Assembly: GCF_000344805.1 (NCBI RefSeq)
Contig: NC_020453.1
Span: 124,001-188,000 of the forward strand
DNA length: 64,000 nt
Reading direction: 5' to 3'
Origin: Bradyrhizobium oligotrophicum S58
GTDB taxonomy: Bacteria > Pseudomonadota > Alphaproteobacteria > Rhizobiales > Xanthobacteraceae
Shown: in pieces, positions 35,988-48,732 of the stretch
Position numbering within the stretch: position 1 is the stretch's first letter
How the letters are laid out: each line of letters opens with the position of its first letter
Translations under genes and position numbers: made by a program
Notes under the pieces: generated by a model
Seen by the model: only the letters and a program-made list of their open reading frames with translations
What the model was told of the DNA's origin: nothing
The model's database searches: none

Positions 35988-38392
35988 AATTCACGCTGTC
36001 CTGGCTGAAGGACCATCTCGACACCGACGAGTCCGTCGAGAAGCTCGCCGAGAAGCTCACGATGATCGGGCTCGAGGTCGAGCATCTCGAGGACAAGGCG
36101 AAGCTGCTCGCGCCGTACAAGATTGCGCGCGTCGTCTCCGCGGAGCAGCATCCGAATGCGGATCGGCTGCGCGTCTGCATGGTCGACACCGGTGACGGTG
36201 GCGCGCCGGTGCAGGTGGTGTGCGGTGCGCCGAATGCGCGCGCGGGGCTGGTGTCGGTGTTCTCGCCGCCCGGCACCTACATTCCTGGCAAGAACATCAC
36301 GCTGTCGGTCGGCACGATCAGAGGCGTCGAGAGCCGGGGCATGCTGTGCTCCGAGGCCGAGCTCGAACTGTCGGAGAACCACGACGGCATCATGGAGCTG
36401 CCGGCGGATGCGCCGATCGGCAAGCCCTACGCCGAATGGGCCGGACTTGGCGATCCCCTGTTCGAGATCAACCTGACGCCGAACCGCCAGGACTGCACCG
36501 GCGTGCACGGCATCGCGCGCGACCTCGCCGCCGCCGACATGGGCAAGCTGAAAGACCCCGGCATCAAGCCGATCAAGGGCGAATTCCCCTGCCCGGTGAA
36601 GGTTGCGGTCGAGGACGAGAAGCTGTGCCCGGGCTTCGCGCTGCGGCTGGTGCGCGGCGTCAAGAACGGCCCGTCGCCGAAATGGCTGCAGCAACGCCTG
36701 ACCTCGATCGGCCTGCGCCCGATCAATGCGCTGGTCGACATCACCAACTACATGACGTTCGACCGCGCCCGACCGCTGCACGTGTTCGACGCCAAGAAGG
36801 TCAAGGGCAACCTCGTCGTCCGCCGCGCCCGCGACGGCGAGACCCTGCTCGCGCTCGACGGCCGCACCTACACGCTCGACCCGACGATGTGCGTCATATC
36901 GGACGATGCCGGTGTTGAATCGCTCGCCGGCATCATGGGCGGCGAGGCCTCGGGCTGCGACGCTGATACCACCGACGTGCTGATCGAATCTGCGCTGTGG
37001 AACGAGATCAACATCGCCCAGACCGGCCGCAAGCTCGGCATCAATTCGGACGCGCGCTATCGCTTCGAGCGCGGCGTCGATCCGGCCTTCATGGTGCCGG
37101 GCCTGGAGATGGCCACCAAGCTCGTGCTCGACCTGTGCGGCGGCACGCCGTCGGAGAATGTCGTCGTCGGCAATCCGTTCGGCGATGACCGCATCATCGA
37201 TTTCCCGCTGACCGAAGTGAAGCGGCTGGCGGGCATCGAGGTGCCGCTGGCGGAGATGCGGCGCATCCTGACCCATCTCGGCTTCGTGGTCGCCGGCAGC
37301 GGCCCGGTCGTGAAGGTCGCGGTGCCCTCGTGGCGCAGCGACATCCATGGCAAGGCCGATATCGTCGAGGAGATCGTGCGGATCGTCGGCGTCGACAAGG
37401 TGCCGATGACGCCGTTCGAGCGCGGCGACGCTCCGCGCAAGCCGGTGCTGACGCCGATCCAGCTGCGCACGCGGCGCGCCAAGCGCGCGCTGGCGGCGCG
37501 CGGCCTGGTCGAAGCCGTGACCTGGTCGTTCATCTCCAAGCCGGCCGCCGAATTGTTCGGCGGCGGCAAGGCCGACCTCGCGCTTGCCAATCCGATCGCC
37601 GCTGACCTGTCCGACATGCGCCCAAGCCTGCTGCCAGGCCTGGTCGCGACCGTTCAGGCCAACGCCGATCGCGGCTTCGGTGATGTCGCGATCTTCGAGG
37701 TCGGGCAGATCTTCAAGGGCGATGGTCCTTCGGATCAGTTCGTGGCCGCGAGCGGCATTCGCCGCGGCCTAGCGTCGTCGAAGGGTCTCGGCCGGCATTG
37801 GACCGGATCGCAGGTGGCGAACGCGTATGACGCCAAGGCCGATGCGTTCGCCGTGCTCGCCGCGGCCGGCGCGCCGATGGCGTCGCTGCAGATCGTCGCC
37901 GGGGGACCAGCCTGGATGCATCCGGGACGCTCGGGCACGATCCAGATGGGACCGCAGAACGTGCTCGGCCATTTCGGCGAGCTGCATCCGCGCACACTGG
38001 AGGCGCTGAAGGCCGACGGGCCCCTCGTCGCCTTCGAGGTCATTCTTGATCGCATTCCGGCGGCCAAGGCGAAGCCGACTCGCGCCAAGCCGGTGCTGGA
38101 GCTCTCGGCATTCCAGCCGGTGTCACGCGACTTCGCCTTCATCGTCGATCGCAATGTCAAGGCCGGCGATATCGTGCGCGCCGCGCAGGGCGTCGACAAG
38201 AAGTTGATCACCGACGTCACCGTGTTCGACGTCTACGAGGGCAAGGGCATCGACGACGGCAAAAAGTCGGTCGCCATCGCGGTGACCCTGCAGCCGCGCG
38301 ACAAGACCATGACCGACGAGGAGATCGACGCGGTCGCGGCCAGGATCACGGCTGACGTCGCCAAGAAGACGGGCGGCACGTTGCGCGGATGA
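35984..38392 (+). CDS. pheT: Phenylalanyl-tRNA synthetase beta subunit
   Basis: Large subunit of 802 residues. N-terminal tRNA-binding OB domain ([25 protein letters not shown], about 45-150), B3/B4 editing domain ([24 protein letters not shown]), B5, a catalytic-like domain, and a C-terminal FDX-ACB anticodon-binding domain ([23 protein letters not shown] to the end). It starts within the last codons of the DUF559 gene and its stop overlaps the next gene by 4 nt. Confidence 0.96.
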   Translation: MKFTLSWLKDHLDTDESVEKLAEKLTMIGLEVEHLEDKAKLLAPYKIARVVSAEQHPNADRLRVCMVDTGDGGAPVQVVCGAPNARAGLVSVFSPPGTYIPGKNITLSVGTIRGVESRGMLCSEAELELSENHDGIMELPADAPIGKPYAEWAGLGDPLFEINLTPNRQDCTGVHGIARDLAAADMGKLKDPGIKPIKGEFPCPVKVAVEDEKLCPGFALRLVRGVKNGPSPKWLQQRLTSIGLRPINALVDITNYMTFDRARPLHVFDAKKVKGNLVVRRARDGETLLALDGRTYTLDPTMCVISDDAGVESLAGIMGGEASGCDADTTDVLIESALWNEINIAQTGRKLGINSDARYRFERGVDPAFMVPGLEMATKLVLDLCGGTPSENVVVGNPFGDDRIIDFPLTEVKRLAGIEVPLAEMRRILTHLGFVVAGSGPVVKVAVPSWRSDIHGKADIVEEIVRIVGVDKVPMTPFERGDAPRKPVLTPIQLRTRRAKRALAARGLVEAVTWSFISKPAAELFGGGKADLALANPIAADLSDMRPSLLPGLVATVQANADRGFGDVAIFEVGQIFKGDGPSDQFVAASGIRRGLASSKGLGRHWTGSQVANAYDAKADAFAVLAAAGAPMASLQIVAGGPAWMHPGRSGTIQMGPQNVLGHFGELHPRTLEALKADGPLVAFEVILDRIPAAKAKPTRAKPVLELSAFQPVSRDFAFIVDRNVKAGDIVRAAQGVDKKLITDVTVFDVYEGKGIDDGKKSVAIAVTLQPRDKTMTDEEIDAVAARITADVAKKTGGTLRG

Positions 38393-39165
38393 GCCTGTCC
38401 GGGCTCATCCCTGCCGATCTCAGCCTGTTCGCGACAACAGCGCTGGCGATCGTCGCTTTCATCGCCGCAACCGCGCGCGGCTTCTCCGGCTTCGGCGCGG
38501 CGCTGATCTTCATGCCGCTCGCGAGCAGCTTTGCGACGCCCCGTCTCGTCGCGCCCCTGCTCCTCGTGATCGACTTCGTATCGATGGCCCCGATGGTGGC
38601 GCCCGCCTGGCGCGAAGCCGACCGCAAGGCCACCGCGGTGATCGTCGCCGGCGCACTGGTCGGCGTGCCGCTCGGCACCTGGTTTCTCACCCGGCTCGAC
38701 CCGGTCACCGTCCGCTGGATCATCACCGGCTTCGTGGTCGCGCTTCTCGCACTGCTGCTGTCCGGCTGGCGCTATCGCGGCAAGGAGTACACCGCGCTGT
38801 CGGTCGCCGTCGGCGCTGTCTCCGGATTCTGTAGCGGCCTGGCGCAGACCGGAGGCCCGCCAATCGTCGGCTATTGGCTGGGGCGCCCGATCGCCTCGAA
38901 GATCGCGCGGGCGAACATCGTGCTGTTCTTCGGGGCCTCGGATTTCTTCGCCATGGTGAGCTATGCGACCAGCGGGCTGATCACGTGGGATTCGCTCAAG
39001 CTCTCGCTGCTGATCGGGCCGGTCTACGCGCTTGGCGTTGCATTCGGCGCGTCGCTGTTCGGCCGCGCGAGCGAGCGCGTGTTTCGCGCCATCTGCTATG
39101 CGCTGATCGCAATTGCTGTCATCGCCGGCCTGCCGGCCCTCGACGGCGTGCTCGGCCGGGGCTAG
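38389..39165 (+). CDS. TauE/SafE-family membrane permease
   Basis: Membrane protein of 258 residues with seven to eight helices, TauE/SafE (sulfite exporter-like) family. Motifs: [21 protein letters not shown] near residue 25 and [25 protein letters not shown] near 143, the two inverted repeats of the fold. Such proteins move sulfur oxyanions or organosulfonates; the substrate is not clear here. The ATG overlaps the pheT stop by 4 nt. Confidence 0.85.
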   Translation: MSLSGLIPADLSLFATTALAIVAFIAATARGFSGFGAALIFMPLASSFATPRLVAPLLLVIDFVSMAPMVAPAWREADRKATAVIVAGALVGVPLGTWFLTRLDPVTVRWIITGFVVALLALLLSGWRYRGKEYTALSVAVGAVSGFCSGLAQTGGPPIVGYWLGRPIASKIARANIVLFFGASDFFAMVSYATSGLITWDSLKLSLLIGPVYALGVAFGASLFGRASERVFRAICYALIAIAVIAGLPALDGVLGRG

Positions 39166-39199
39166 CCTCCCGGCAACGAGACCGACCGGGAGGACACCC

Positions 39200-40144
39200 A
39201 TGATCAATCGCCGCACAATGTTGTCGCTGGCGCTGGGCACAGCCGGAGCCGTCGCAGCGCCCTCGGTGTTTGCGCAAGGCGCCAAGACCGGCACGCGCAT
39301 TGTCTTCCTCGGCACCAAGGGCGGCCCGCGGGTCGGGATCGGCGCCTCGAACCCGGCCAATCTGGTGGTCGTCAACGGCACGCCGTTCGTGATCGATTGC
39401 GGCATGGGCGTCAGCCGTCAGCTCGTGAGTGCAGGCGTTCCGATTCCGTCGGTGAAGTACATCCTGATCAGCCACCATCACTCGGATCACAATCTCGAAT
39501 ACGGCAATCTGTTCTACAACGCCTGGGCCGCAGGATTGTCGACGCCGATCCAGTCGTTCGGACCGAAGGGCCTGGAAGCGATGACGCGAGGCTTCTGGGC
39601 GACCAACAAGTTCGATGTCGACACGCGCATCGAGGACGAAGGCCGGCCCGATCCGCGGCCGCTGCTGATTGCCAAGGACATCGACGATGACGGCGTCGTC
39701 CTGAAGACCGCGGACGTCACGGTGACCGCGTTCCGCACGCCGCATCCGCCGATCACCGACAATTTCGCCTACAAGTTCGAGACGCCGGACGGCACGATCG
39801 TGTTCTCGAGCGACACCGCCTACAATCCGAAGCTCGCCGAGTTTGCGAGGGGCGCCGACGTGCTCGTGCACGAATGCCTGTATGTTCCTGCGGTCGATCG
39901 CCTCGTCGCAAAAACAAAGAACGGCTCGACGCTGAAGAAGCACCTGCTCGACAGCCATACCACCACGGAAGACGTCGGACGCATCGCCGCGGCGGCGGGC
40001 GTGAAGGTGCTGGTGCTCAGCCATTTCGTGCCCGGCGACGATCCCGAGGTGACCGACGACGACTGGACCCGCGACGTGAAGAAGAACTACTCGGGCCGCA
40101 TCGTGGTGGCGAAGGACCTGATGGAGCTCAAGCTACCGGTATAG
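39200..40144 (+). CDS. Exported metallo-beta-lactamase-fold hydrolase
   Basis: Protein of 314 residues with a Tat-like signal peptide (NRRTMLSLALGTAGAVAAPSVFA). Metal-binding motif HHHSDH at 92-97, further ligands in SSDTAYNP (Asp) and LVLSHFVPGDD (His) with VHECLY. This arrangement is like RNase Z/arylsulfatase-type members of the fold, secreted to the periplasm. A GGGAGGAC ribosome site precedes the ATG. The substrate is unknown; the upstream permease may be related in function. Confidence 0.83.
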   Translation: MINRRTMLSLALGTAGAVAAPSVFAQGAKTGTRIVFLGTKGGPRVGIGASNPANLVVVNGTPFVIDCGMGVSRQLVSAGVPIPSVKYILISHHHSDHNLEYGNLFYNAWAAGLSTPIQSFGPKGLEAMTRGFWATNKFDVDTRIEDEGRPDPRPLLIAKDIDDDGVVLKTADVTVTAFRTPHPPITDNFAYKFETPDGTIVFSSDTAYNPKLAEFARGADVLVHECLYVPAVDRLVAKTKNGSTLKKHLLDSHTTTEDVGRIAAAAGVKVLVLSHFVPGDDPEVTDDDWTRDVKKNYSGRIVVAKDLMELKLPV

Positions 40145-40149
40145 TCGCC

Positions 40150-40286
40150 GTAGGGTGGGCAAAGCAGCCGCCAACGGCGGCAGCGTGCCCACCGTTGATC
40201 GGCGAACTCATCAGCAAGACGGTGGGCACGTCGCTACGACGATCTTGAGCGCGGACGGAGCACGGCTGCGCCTTTGCCCGCCCTAC
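40150..40286. repeat. GTAGGGTGGGCAAAG-type palindromic repeat
   Basis: Ends GTAGGGTGGGCAAAG and CTTTGCCCGCCCTAC are near-complementary, with inner blocks CGTGCCCACC and GGTGGGCACG inverted to each other. It fills the 164-bp gap between two convergent genes. Confidence 0.78.
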
Positions 40287-40308
40287 AGCCACCGCGATCA
40301 AGCTCGAC

Positions 40309-41718
40309 TCAATCCTCCGGCGAGGCCGACCGCACCTTGCGCCGGCGGGGCCGTTGCCGCTCGCTGCTCGGCTCCGGCTCGGGATCCCTCAATGCACCGA
40401 TGCGGCGCAGCGCGGCTTCCGCGGCGCGCTCGCCGGAGTCCCAGGCGCCGTCGACCGTGCCCCACAGCGTTTCGTGCGTGGCCTCTCCCGCAAGAAACAG
40501 CGGACCCAAGGGCTCGCCCAATATCTTGCGTGCGCCCTGGCTACCGGGCGTCGCGGCCGACATCGCCCCGAGCACGCCCGGCACCTGATTCCAGCGCGTG
40601 GCTGCGGACGACTTCACGGCAGCCGCCGCCTCGCTGCCGAACAGCTTGATCAGCCACTCTTTGGCGAATGCAACCATCGCCGCCTCGCCCTGCGCTGACA
40701 GTTCGCGGCCGAAGCTGCCTGCAACATCGATGGTGCACAGCGACGATCCGCCGATATTGGCCAGCAGCAGACCGGTCCGATTCGAATTGCTCTGCTCGAT
40801 GATCACCTCGTCGCGCGACAGGCCGAGCGGATTGCCGGTCAGCATCAGCGCAATGTGATCGGTGCTGCCCAGGCTGAGCTTGGCGGCGGCGTCGAGCTGG
40901 CGCTTCGGCAGCTCGGGCGCGAACTTGATGGCGCCGGATGTCAGCACGTTGGTGGACACCGTGAGAATGACGGCGCGGGTCGCGATCCGCCCCGCCGGCG
41001 TCTCCACCGCGACGTCGCGGTTGCTCCATACGATGCGCGTCGCAGGCGTCGACAGCAACACGGGCAGCGGCTCGCCGAGCTTGCCGAGCAGCGTGCCCAG
41101 GCCTTGGCGACAGGCCAGCGGCGCACCGCGATCCTGGGCGCGCGCCTTGTCGATCACTGAGAGATCGGCGAGATCCTTGCCGGTCGCGCTGGCGCCGAGC
41201 ACGAACGCCGTCGTGCTGGTCCAGTCGCCAAGGTCCTTCGGCAGCGCCGCCGCGCAGGACGTATCGAGCTTGCCGCGCGAGGCCTCGTCGATGGCGCGAT
41301 TGGCACGCACGAGGCCGGCGAGGAACTGCTCGGTCTCGCCCGGCCGCGCATTGCGCCGGCCGACGCGGATCTTCTGCCCGACGGGCGCCGCGACGACGTC
41401 GAGACCGACGCCACGGGCGAGCTTGCCGATCGGGTTGCTGTCGGCGTTGAGAAGCCAGCGGGCGCCGCGGTCGAACGGCACGCCGAAGGTCGCGGTATCC
41501 GTGCTGCAGCGACCACCGATCTGCGCGGATGCTTCGAGCAGGACGACCTTGCGATTGGCTGCCGCCACGCGGCGCGCCGCGGCGATCCCCGCCGCACCGG
41601 CCCCGATCACGACAATGTCAGCCTCGCGTGGGACAGCCGCTTGCGCGGCGCGGCCGACGAGGGGCAGCGCGGCCAGCGCCGCGGAAGCGGAGAGGAAGCC
41701 GCGGCGCGTGAAGCTCAT
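40309..41718 (-). CDS. Exported flavin amine oxidase-like protein
   Basis: FAD-dependent protein of 469 residues with a Tat signal (FTRRGFLSASAALAALPLVGRAAQA). The dinucleotide motif DIVVIGAGAAGIAAARRVAAANRKVVLLEA (34-63) is followed by IGGRCSTDT and GARWLLN; the C-terminal FAD segment is LFLAGEATHETLWGTVDGAWDSGERAA. It belongs to the monoamine-oxidase family. A basic tail (QRPRRRKVRS) ends the protein. The substrate is unknown. Confidence 0.87.
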   Translation of the reverse strand: MSFTRRGFLSASAALAALPLVGRAAQAAVPREADIVVIGAGAAGIAAARRVAAANRKVVLLEASAQIGGRCSTDTATFGVPFDRGARWLLNADSNPIGKLARGVGLDVVAAPVGQKIRVGRRNARPGETEQFLAGLVRANRAIDEASRGKLDTSCAAALPKDLGDWTSTTAFVLGASATGKDLADLSVIDKARAQDRGAPLACRQGLGTLLGKLGEPLPVLLSTPATRIVWSNRDVAVETPAGRIATRAVILTVSTNVLTSGAIKFAPELPKRQLDAAAKLSLGSTDHIALMLTGNPLGLSRDEVIIEQSNSNRTGLLLANIGGSSLCTIDVAGSFGRELSAQGEAAMVAFAKEWLIKLFGSEAAAAVKSSAATRWNQVPGVLGAMSAATPGSQGARKILGEPLGPLFLAGEATHETLWGTVDGAWDSGERAAEAALRRIGALRDPEPEPSSERQRPRRRKVRSASPED

Positions 41719-41908
41719 GACATGGTTTCCGAAAGCTTTGAACGAAACGAATTCCAGCCGAATTTGCCGCATCTCCCGCGCTGCGGCAACCGGGATGGTA
41801 AACGTGATACCATCGGGAACGCGTCGACTATGAACCAAATTGCAACCGCAATCGACCATCATGGAAGAAGGTAAGCAGGCGGCCGGCCAAGGTCGCCCGG
41901 GGAGCGTA

Positions 41909-42886
41909 ATGGGTATCGTGCTTGATCACATCGGCAAGCTGATTGCCGCCTATCTCCAGAAGGAGATCCCGGGCTATGAGCCGTTCACGCCGAGCGATCC
42001 GGAGTATCTCCGCAAGGATATGCAGCCCGGCGACGTGCTGCTGGTCGAAGGCAACAGCCGCATCTCCGGCATCATCAAATACCTGACGCAGTCGACCTGG
42101 TCGCACGCTGCGCTCTATGTCGGGCCGATCGACGGCGCCGTCGAGCCTGACGGCGAGCCGCACGTGCTGGTGGAAGCCTATGTCGGCGACGGCGTGATCT
42201 CGGCGCCGCTGTCGAAATACTTTGCCTATCACACCCGCGTGTGCCGCCCCGTCGGCCTGACCTTCGAGGACCGGCACACGGTGTGCCGCTACGCCATCAA
42301 CCGCATCGGCTTCGGCTACGACACCAAGAACATCGTCGACCTGATGCGCTTCCTGATTCCGCTGCCGATCCCGCAGCGCTGGCGGCGGCGCATGATCGCG
42401 CTGGGCTCGGGTGATCCGACCAAGATGATCTGCTCGGCGCTGATCGCGCAGGCGTTCGACGCGGTGCGCTATCCGATCCTGCCGAAGATCACGCGGGCGC
42501 CGTCTCGGCGTGCCAAGCGCGAGATCCTGCACATCCGCGATTCATCGCTCTACATGCCGCGCGACTTCGACATCTCGCCCTATTTCGAGATCATCAAGCC
42601 GACCATCGTCAACGGTTTCGACTACACGGCACTGCACTGGGCCGACAAGCAAAAGCCGCTCGCGGAGGTAGCGGGCGAGTTCGCCGTGTTTCCAGGAGCC
42701 GTCACAGCGCCGCCGCTCGTTCCTGAAGCGGCTGACGAAGAAGCGACGCACCCGATTCCGGCTCAGGAAGTGATGACCGAGAAGGTCAGCGAACGGCTCG
42801 TCGTCAGCGAGTATTTCCTCGTCGCCGAGCCAGTCCGAAAGGTCGCGCCGCGCGCAGCTACACGACGGCGCAAGGTCGCGGTGTGA
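41909..42886 (+). CDS. YiiX-like permuted NlpC/P60 cysteine hydrolase
   Basis: Protein of 325 residues with the circularly permuted NlpC/P60 arrangement: the His comes first (STWSHAALYVG, His66) and the nucleophile Cys later (MICSALIAQAF, Cys175). There is no signal peptide. The final 80 residues are Ala/Glu/Pro-rich and likely disordered. Start ATG at 41909 is chosen because GGGGAG lies 5 nt upstream; 41861 is an alternative. Relatives act on lipids or peptides; the function here is not known. Confidence 0.75.
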   Translation: MGIVLDHIGKLIAAYLQKEIPGYEPFTPSDPEYLRKDMQPGDVLLVEGNSRISGIIKYLTQSTWSHAALYVGPIDGAVEPDGEPHVLVEAYVGDGVISAPLSKYFAYHTRVCRPVGLTFEDRHTVCRYAINRIGFGYDTKNIVDLMRFLIPLPIPQRWRRRMIALGSGDPTKMICSALIAQAFDAVRYPILPKITRAPSRRAKREILHIRDSSLYMPRDFDISPYFEIIKPTIVNGFDYTALHWADKQKPLAEVAGEFAVFPGAVTAPPLVPEAADEEATHPIPAQEVMTEKVSERLVVSEYFLVAEPVRKVAPRAATRRRKVAV

Positions 42887-42902
42887 GCGCCGTCTATTCT
42901 GC

Positions 42903-43178
42903 TCAGCGATCAGACCGCCCGATCACGTCCATCAGCTCCGCGATCTTCTGCCGCTGATCGGCCTTGTCGCCGGAGGCAATCGCGTGCTCGACGCAATGCG
43001 CGACGTGATCGCGCAAAATCTCCTCCTCGACCCGCCGCAGCGCCGCCCTGACAGCGGAGATCTGCGTCACGATGTCGATGCAGTAGCGGTTGTCCTCGAC
43101 CATTTTCGACAGGCCCCTGACCTGCCCTTCGATCCGGCTCAAACGTTTCTGACAGGATGTCTTGATGTCGTCGCGCAT
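42903..43178 (-). CDS. csoR: CsoR-family copper-sensing repressor
   Basis: All-helical metal-sensing repressor of 91 residues. The Cu(I) ligand triad has the CsoR spacing: Cys33, His58 and Cys62 (YCIDIV and DHVAHC). The basic DNA-binding helix is [14 protein letters not shown]. Divergent from the copper ATPase with 50 bp between starts; a palindrome lies in that gap. RcnR/FrmR-type alternatives are less likely given the Cys-His-Cys pattern and the neighbour. Confidence 0.9.
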   Translation of the reverse strand: MRDDIKTSCQKRLSRIEGQVRGLSKMVEDNRYCIDIVTQISAVRAALRRVEEEILRDHVAHCVEHAIASGDKADQRQKIAELMDVIGRSDR

Positions 43179-43186
43179 GCGGCCTA

Positions 43187-43205
43187 TATACCCCTAGAGG
43201 GTATA
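43187..43205. promoter_or_regulatory. CsoR operator palindrome
   Basis: TATACCC (43187-43193), a 5-nt spacer CTAGA, and GGGTATA (43199-43205). It has the TACCC-N5-GGGTA layout known for CsoR boxes and sits midway between the csoR and copper-ATPase starts, so both are likely repressed until copper binds CsoR. Confidence 0.8.
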
Positions 43206-43228
43206 GGTTTCAAGAGGCGAGGCTGGCA

Positions 43229-45712
<2,484 letters not shown>

Positions 45713-45734
45713 TGGGACGTACGCTCTATCTTCC

Positions 45735-45808
45735 GTCATTGCGAGCGCAGCGAAGCAATCCAGAGTCCCGCCCACGACCCTGGATTGCTTCGCTCCGCTC
45801 GCAATGAC
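45735..45808. repeat. GTCATTGCGAG-type palindromic repeat, copy 4
   Basis: Ends GTCATTGCGAGCGCAGCGAAG and CTTCGCTCCGCTCGCAATGAC are inverted complements with one extra base. It lies in the 204-bp gap after the copper ATPase. Confidence 0.8.
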
Positions 45809-45916
45809 GGGGGAAGCAGTCTAGACGCGTCTACGTGCGGTGGGGAGGACGGGCTTGCCGAAGCCCGCCCGCATGTCTAACTCCTGTTGCGTGTCTGGCA
45901 GAGAGGTTCCACGATA

Positions 45917-46669
45917 ATGATCGACTCCGCCGTCAAGGCGATTTCGCAGATTCTGTCGCCGCCGATGCGCTCGATCCTGTGGCGCTCGGTGGGGCTGGCG
46001 CTGGTGCTGATCACGGTGCTCGCGATCGGGCTGCAGCGGCTGCTGAGCTGGCTGGCGACGGCCGGCGAAGGCTGGGCTGAAGCCATGCTCGGACCCGGCT
46101 CGCATACGACGCTGGACGTGCTGGCCTGGATCATCTCGATCGCCGCCGGCTTCGGCGTCGTGTTCGGCGGCATCATGCTGATGCCGGCGATCACCTCGGT
46201 GGTCGCGAGTCTGTTTGTCGACGATGTCGCCGACCTGGTCGAGCGCGAGCACTATCCGGCGGAGCGACCCGGCGTCGCGCTGCCGTTCGGCATCGCCATG
46301 GCCGAGGGCCTGAAGGCGGCCGGCCTCACCATCCTGGTCTACCTGATCGCCCTGCCCTTCGTGTTCCTGGCCGGCGCCGGCTTCGTGATCTTCTTCATCG
46401 CCACCGCCTGGCTGCTCGGCCGCGAATATTTCGAGCTGGCGGCGATGCGGTTCCGGCCGCCGGCGGAAGCCAAGGCGATGCGGCGCGACAATGCCGTCAC
46501 CGTGTTCACCGCGGGACTGATCATCGCGGCCTTCGTGACCATCCCGATCGTGAACCTGGCGACGCCGCTGTTCGGCATGGCCTTCATGGTCCATTTGCAC
46601 AAGCGCCTATCCGGACCGCGGCCCGAGCTGATCGAGCCGTCGCCGGAGCGCCGGCTGCGCAGCCTCTAG
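45917..46669 (+). CDS. EI24/CysZ-like membrane protein
   Basis: Membrane protein of 250 residues with about six hydrophobic segments, of the EI24/CysZ (sulfate transporter-like) family. Typical parts: ISIAAGFGVVFGGIMLMPAITSVVASLFVDDVADLVE (about 75-112) and GREYFELAAMRF (about 170-181). It may carry sulfate or have an envelope role. Its last 63 nt overlap the end of the convergent MFS gene. Confidence 0.8.
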   Translation: MIDSAVKAISQILSPPMRSILWRSVGLALVLITVLAIGLQRLLSWLATAGEGWAEAMLGPGSHTTLDVLAWIISIAAGFGVVFGGIMLMPAITSVVASLFVDDVADLVEREHYPAERPGVALPFGIAMAEGLKAAGLTILVYLIALPFVFLAGAGFVIFFIATAWLLGREYFELAAMRFRPPAEAKAMRRDNAVTVFTAGLIIAAFVTIPIVNLATPLFGMAFMVHLHKRLSGPRPELIEPSPERRLRSL

Positions 46670-48229
46670 CGCCATCATCCGCGGCGACAGGCTCGCGGCC
46701 TTGTTGCGGGCGAAGGGAATGAGCACGAAGCCGAGCAGCGCGACGCCGGCGAGCAGCGTCCAGGCCTCGTTGACGCACAACGCGAGCGAGGCCTTCTCCA
46801 CCAGCGGGCGGACATAGGCGATGGCCTGTTCCTCCGATATGCCGCGCGGCCGGTTGCGCAGCAGCTCCGGCGCCAGCCCGATCGCCTTGGCGGTCGCGGT
46901 GTCGCCGGCCATCAGGCGGTCGCGAAAGGCCTGGGCATGCAGGGTGACGCGGCCGTAGATGATGGTGTCGATCAGCGCGATGCCGATCGCGCCGCCGAGA
47001 TTGCGCATCAGATTGAACAGGCCGCTGGCATCGGCAACCTCGGCCTGCGGCAGGTCACCGAGCGCGATCCGCGTCGGCGGCAGCAGGCAGAACATGATGC
47101 CGACGCCGCGCACCACCTGCGGCCAGAACATCTCCTGATAGTCCGCCGTCGGCGGCTGGAACGCGCTCGCAGCCAGGCCGAAGCCGAACAGCACGAAGCC
47201 GAACGCGGTGAGTAGTCGCGCATCGACCTTGCCGTCCAGCGCCGTTACCAGGGGAGCAGCGATCAGCTGGGCCACGCCGGTCACCAGCATGATCTTGCCG
47301 ATCTCGAACGCATCGTGCCCGCGCACGAAGGCGAGGAACACCGGCATCAGGTAGACCGAGCCGAACAGCCCGATGCCGAGGCAAAAACTCGACAGGCAGC
47401 CGAGCGTGAATGAGCGGCGCTGAAAGCTGCCGAGCCGCAGGATCGGATGCGCTGACGACAGCAGGCGCTGGATCAACAAGGTGAGACACGACGCGCTCAG
47501 CACCAGCAGCGCAATGCAGTTCGACGACAGCCAGCCGCCTTTCGGCGCCTCCTTCAGCCCGAGCTCGAGGCTCGCCAGCGACACCGCCAGCAGCAGCAGT
47601 GCCAGCAGATCGAGCTTGTCGAGCTCGAGCAGGTTCATGCGCTGCTTCGGCAGCAAAGCCGGCGTCGCGGTCGCCGCGATGATGCCGGGCGCGATGTTGA
47701 TGAGGAACAGCCACGGCCACGACCAGGTGTTGGTGATGAAGCCGCCGACGACGGGCCCGATGGTCGGCGCGAGCACCGCGACGACGCCGCCGATCGTGGT
47801 TGCCAGGGCATGCAGCCGCGCCGGAAACAGCAGGAACACCGCGGAGAACACCACGGGGATCAAGAGGCCGCCGAAGAAGCCCTGCACCACGCGAAACGCC
47901 AGCAGCATGTGAAAGCTGCCGCTCAGCGCGCAGCCGAGCGAGGCCAAAGTGAAGGTGCTGACGGCGCCGACGAACAGCCAGCGCAGGCTGAACACGCGCG
48001 TCAGCAGGCCGGTCAGCGGAATGGCGATGATCTCGGCGATCAGATACGCGGTCTGGATCCAGCTCATCGCCTCGGGCGAGATGCCGAGCGCCTCCTGGAT
48101 GGTCGGCAGCGACGTCGCCACCACCTGGATGTCCAGGATGGCCATGAACATGCCGACGCACATCAGGATGAAGCCGAGCCAGGTGGTGATGCCCGGCGTG
48201 CCCTGCGGCGCGGCGGCCGGTGCGCTCAT
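46607..48229 (-). CDS. EmrB/QacA-type MFS exporter (DHA2 family)
   Basis: Multidrug-type major facilitator of 540 residues with 14 predicted helices. Motifs: ILDIQVVATSLPTIQEALGIS (TM1 region), motif A-like FSLRWLFVGAV and the antiporter motif C stretch VVAVLAPTIGPVVGGF. It lies downstream of the methyltransferase and type III polyketide synthase genes with a 4-nt overlap, so it probably exports their product. Start ATG at 48227-48229. Confidence 0.88.
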   Translation of the reverse strand: MSAPAAAPQGTPGITTWLGFILMCVGMFMAILDIQVVATSLPTIQEALGISPEAMSWIQTAYLIAEIIAIPLTGLLTRVFSLRWLFVGAVSTFTLASLGCALSGSFHMLLAFRVVQGFFGGLLIPVVFSAVFLLFPARLHALATTIGGVVAVLAPTIGPVVGGFITNTWSWPWLFLINIAPGIIAATATPALLPKQRMNLLELDKLDLLALLLLAVSLASLELGLKEAPKGGWLSSNCIALLVLSASCLTLLIQRLLSSAHPILRLGSFQRRSFTLGCLSSFCLGIGLFGSVYLMPVFLAFVRGHDAFEIGKIMLVTGVAQLIAAPLVTALDGKVDARLLTAFGFVLFGFGLAASAFQPPTADYQEMFWPQVVRGVGIMFCLLPPTRIALGDLPQAEVADASGLFNLMRNLGGAIGIALIDTIIYGRVTLHAQAFRDRLMAGDTATAKAIGLAPELLRNRPRGISEEQAIAYVRPLVEKASLALCVNEAWTLLAGVALLGFVLIPFARNKAASLSPRMMALEAAQPALRRRLDQLGPRSG

Positions 48230-48732
48230 GCGGTCTGGCCGCCACTGACGCCCGACAACGCCTCGGATTCGGCGCGGATGCGGATGAACAGCACCGCCGC
48301 ATTCAACCCGGAGAAGATCAGCGCCATCAGCGGCAGGTGCAGCGCCAGCGGCAGCAGCGCGATCTCCGCGGTGACGACCAGATAGTTCGGATGCGAGATG
48401 TAGCGATACGGACCATCGGTCACCAAGGGCGCGCCAGGCAGGATGATGATGCGCGTCGTCCAGCGCGGGCCGAGCGTCGCCAGCACCCACCAGCGCAGGC
48501 CCTGCAGCAGCACGAAGCCCGACAGCAGCCACGGGTCGACCTCCTGATCGGAGCCGAGCAGCCACAGCGACACCAGCCAGGCCGCGTGCATCGAGATCAT
48601 CAGCGGATAGTGATCCGCCCCGACCTCCACCGCGCCCATGGCGCGCAGGCGCCTGGTGTTGTGGCGGGCGAGCACGAGCTCGCCGAGCCGCTGCATGGTG
48701 ACGAGGGCGAGGACGAAGGCGGCGAAGGTCAT
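48226..48732 (-). CDS. ICMT-family membrane methyltransferase (BpsB-like)
   Basis: Membrane methyltransferase of 168 residues with about five helices. The signature GPYRYISHPNYLVVTAEI near residue 108 and ARHNTRRLRAMGAVEVG near 22 are typical of the isoprenylcysteine carboxyl methyltransferase-like group that, in Bacillus, O-methylates alkylpyrones made by type III polyketide synthases. It overlaps both neighbours by 4 nt, strongly linking it to the synthase. Confidence 0.85.
   Translation of the reverse strand: MTFAAFVLALVTMQRLGELVLARHNTRRLRAMGAVEVGADHYPLMISMHAAWLVSLWLLGSDQEVDPWLLSGFVLLQGLRWWVLATLGPRWTTRIIILPGAPLVTDGPYRYISHPNYLVVTAEIALLPLALHLPLMALIFSGLNAAVLFIRIRAESEALSGVSGGQTA

Noticed and set aside
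33823..36276. 817-residue leftward frame over rplT-pheS
   Set aside because: Antisense artefact over ribosomal protein and synthetase genes.
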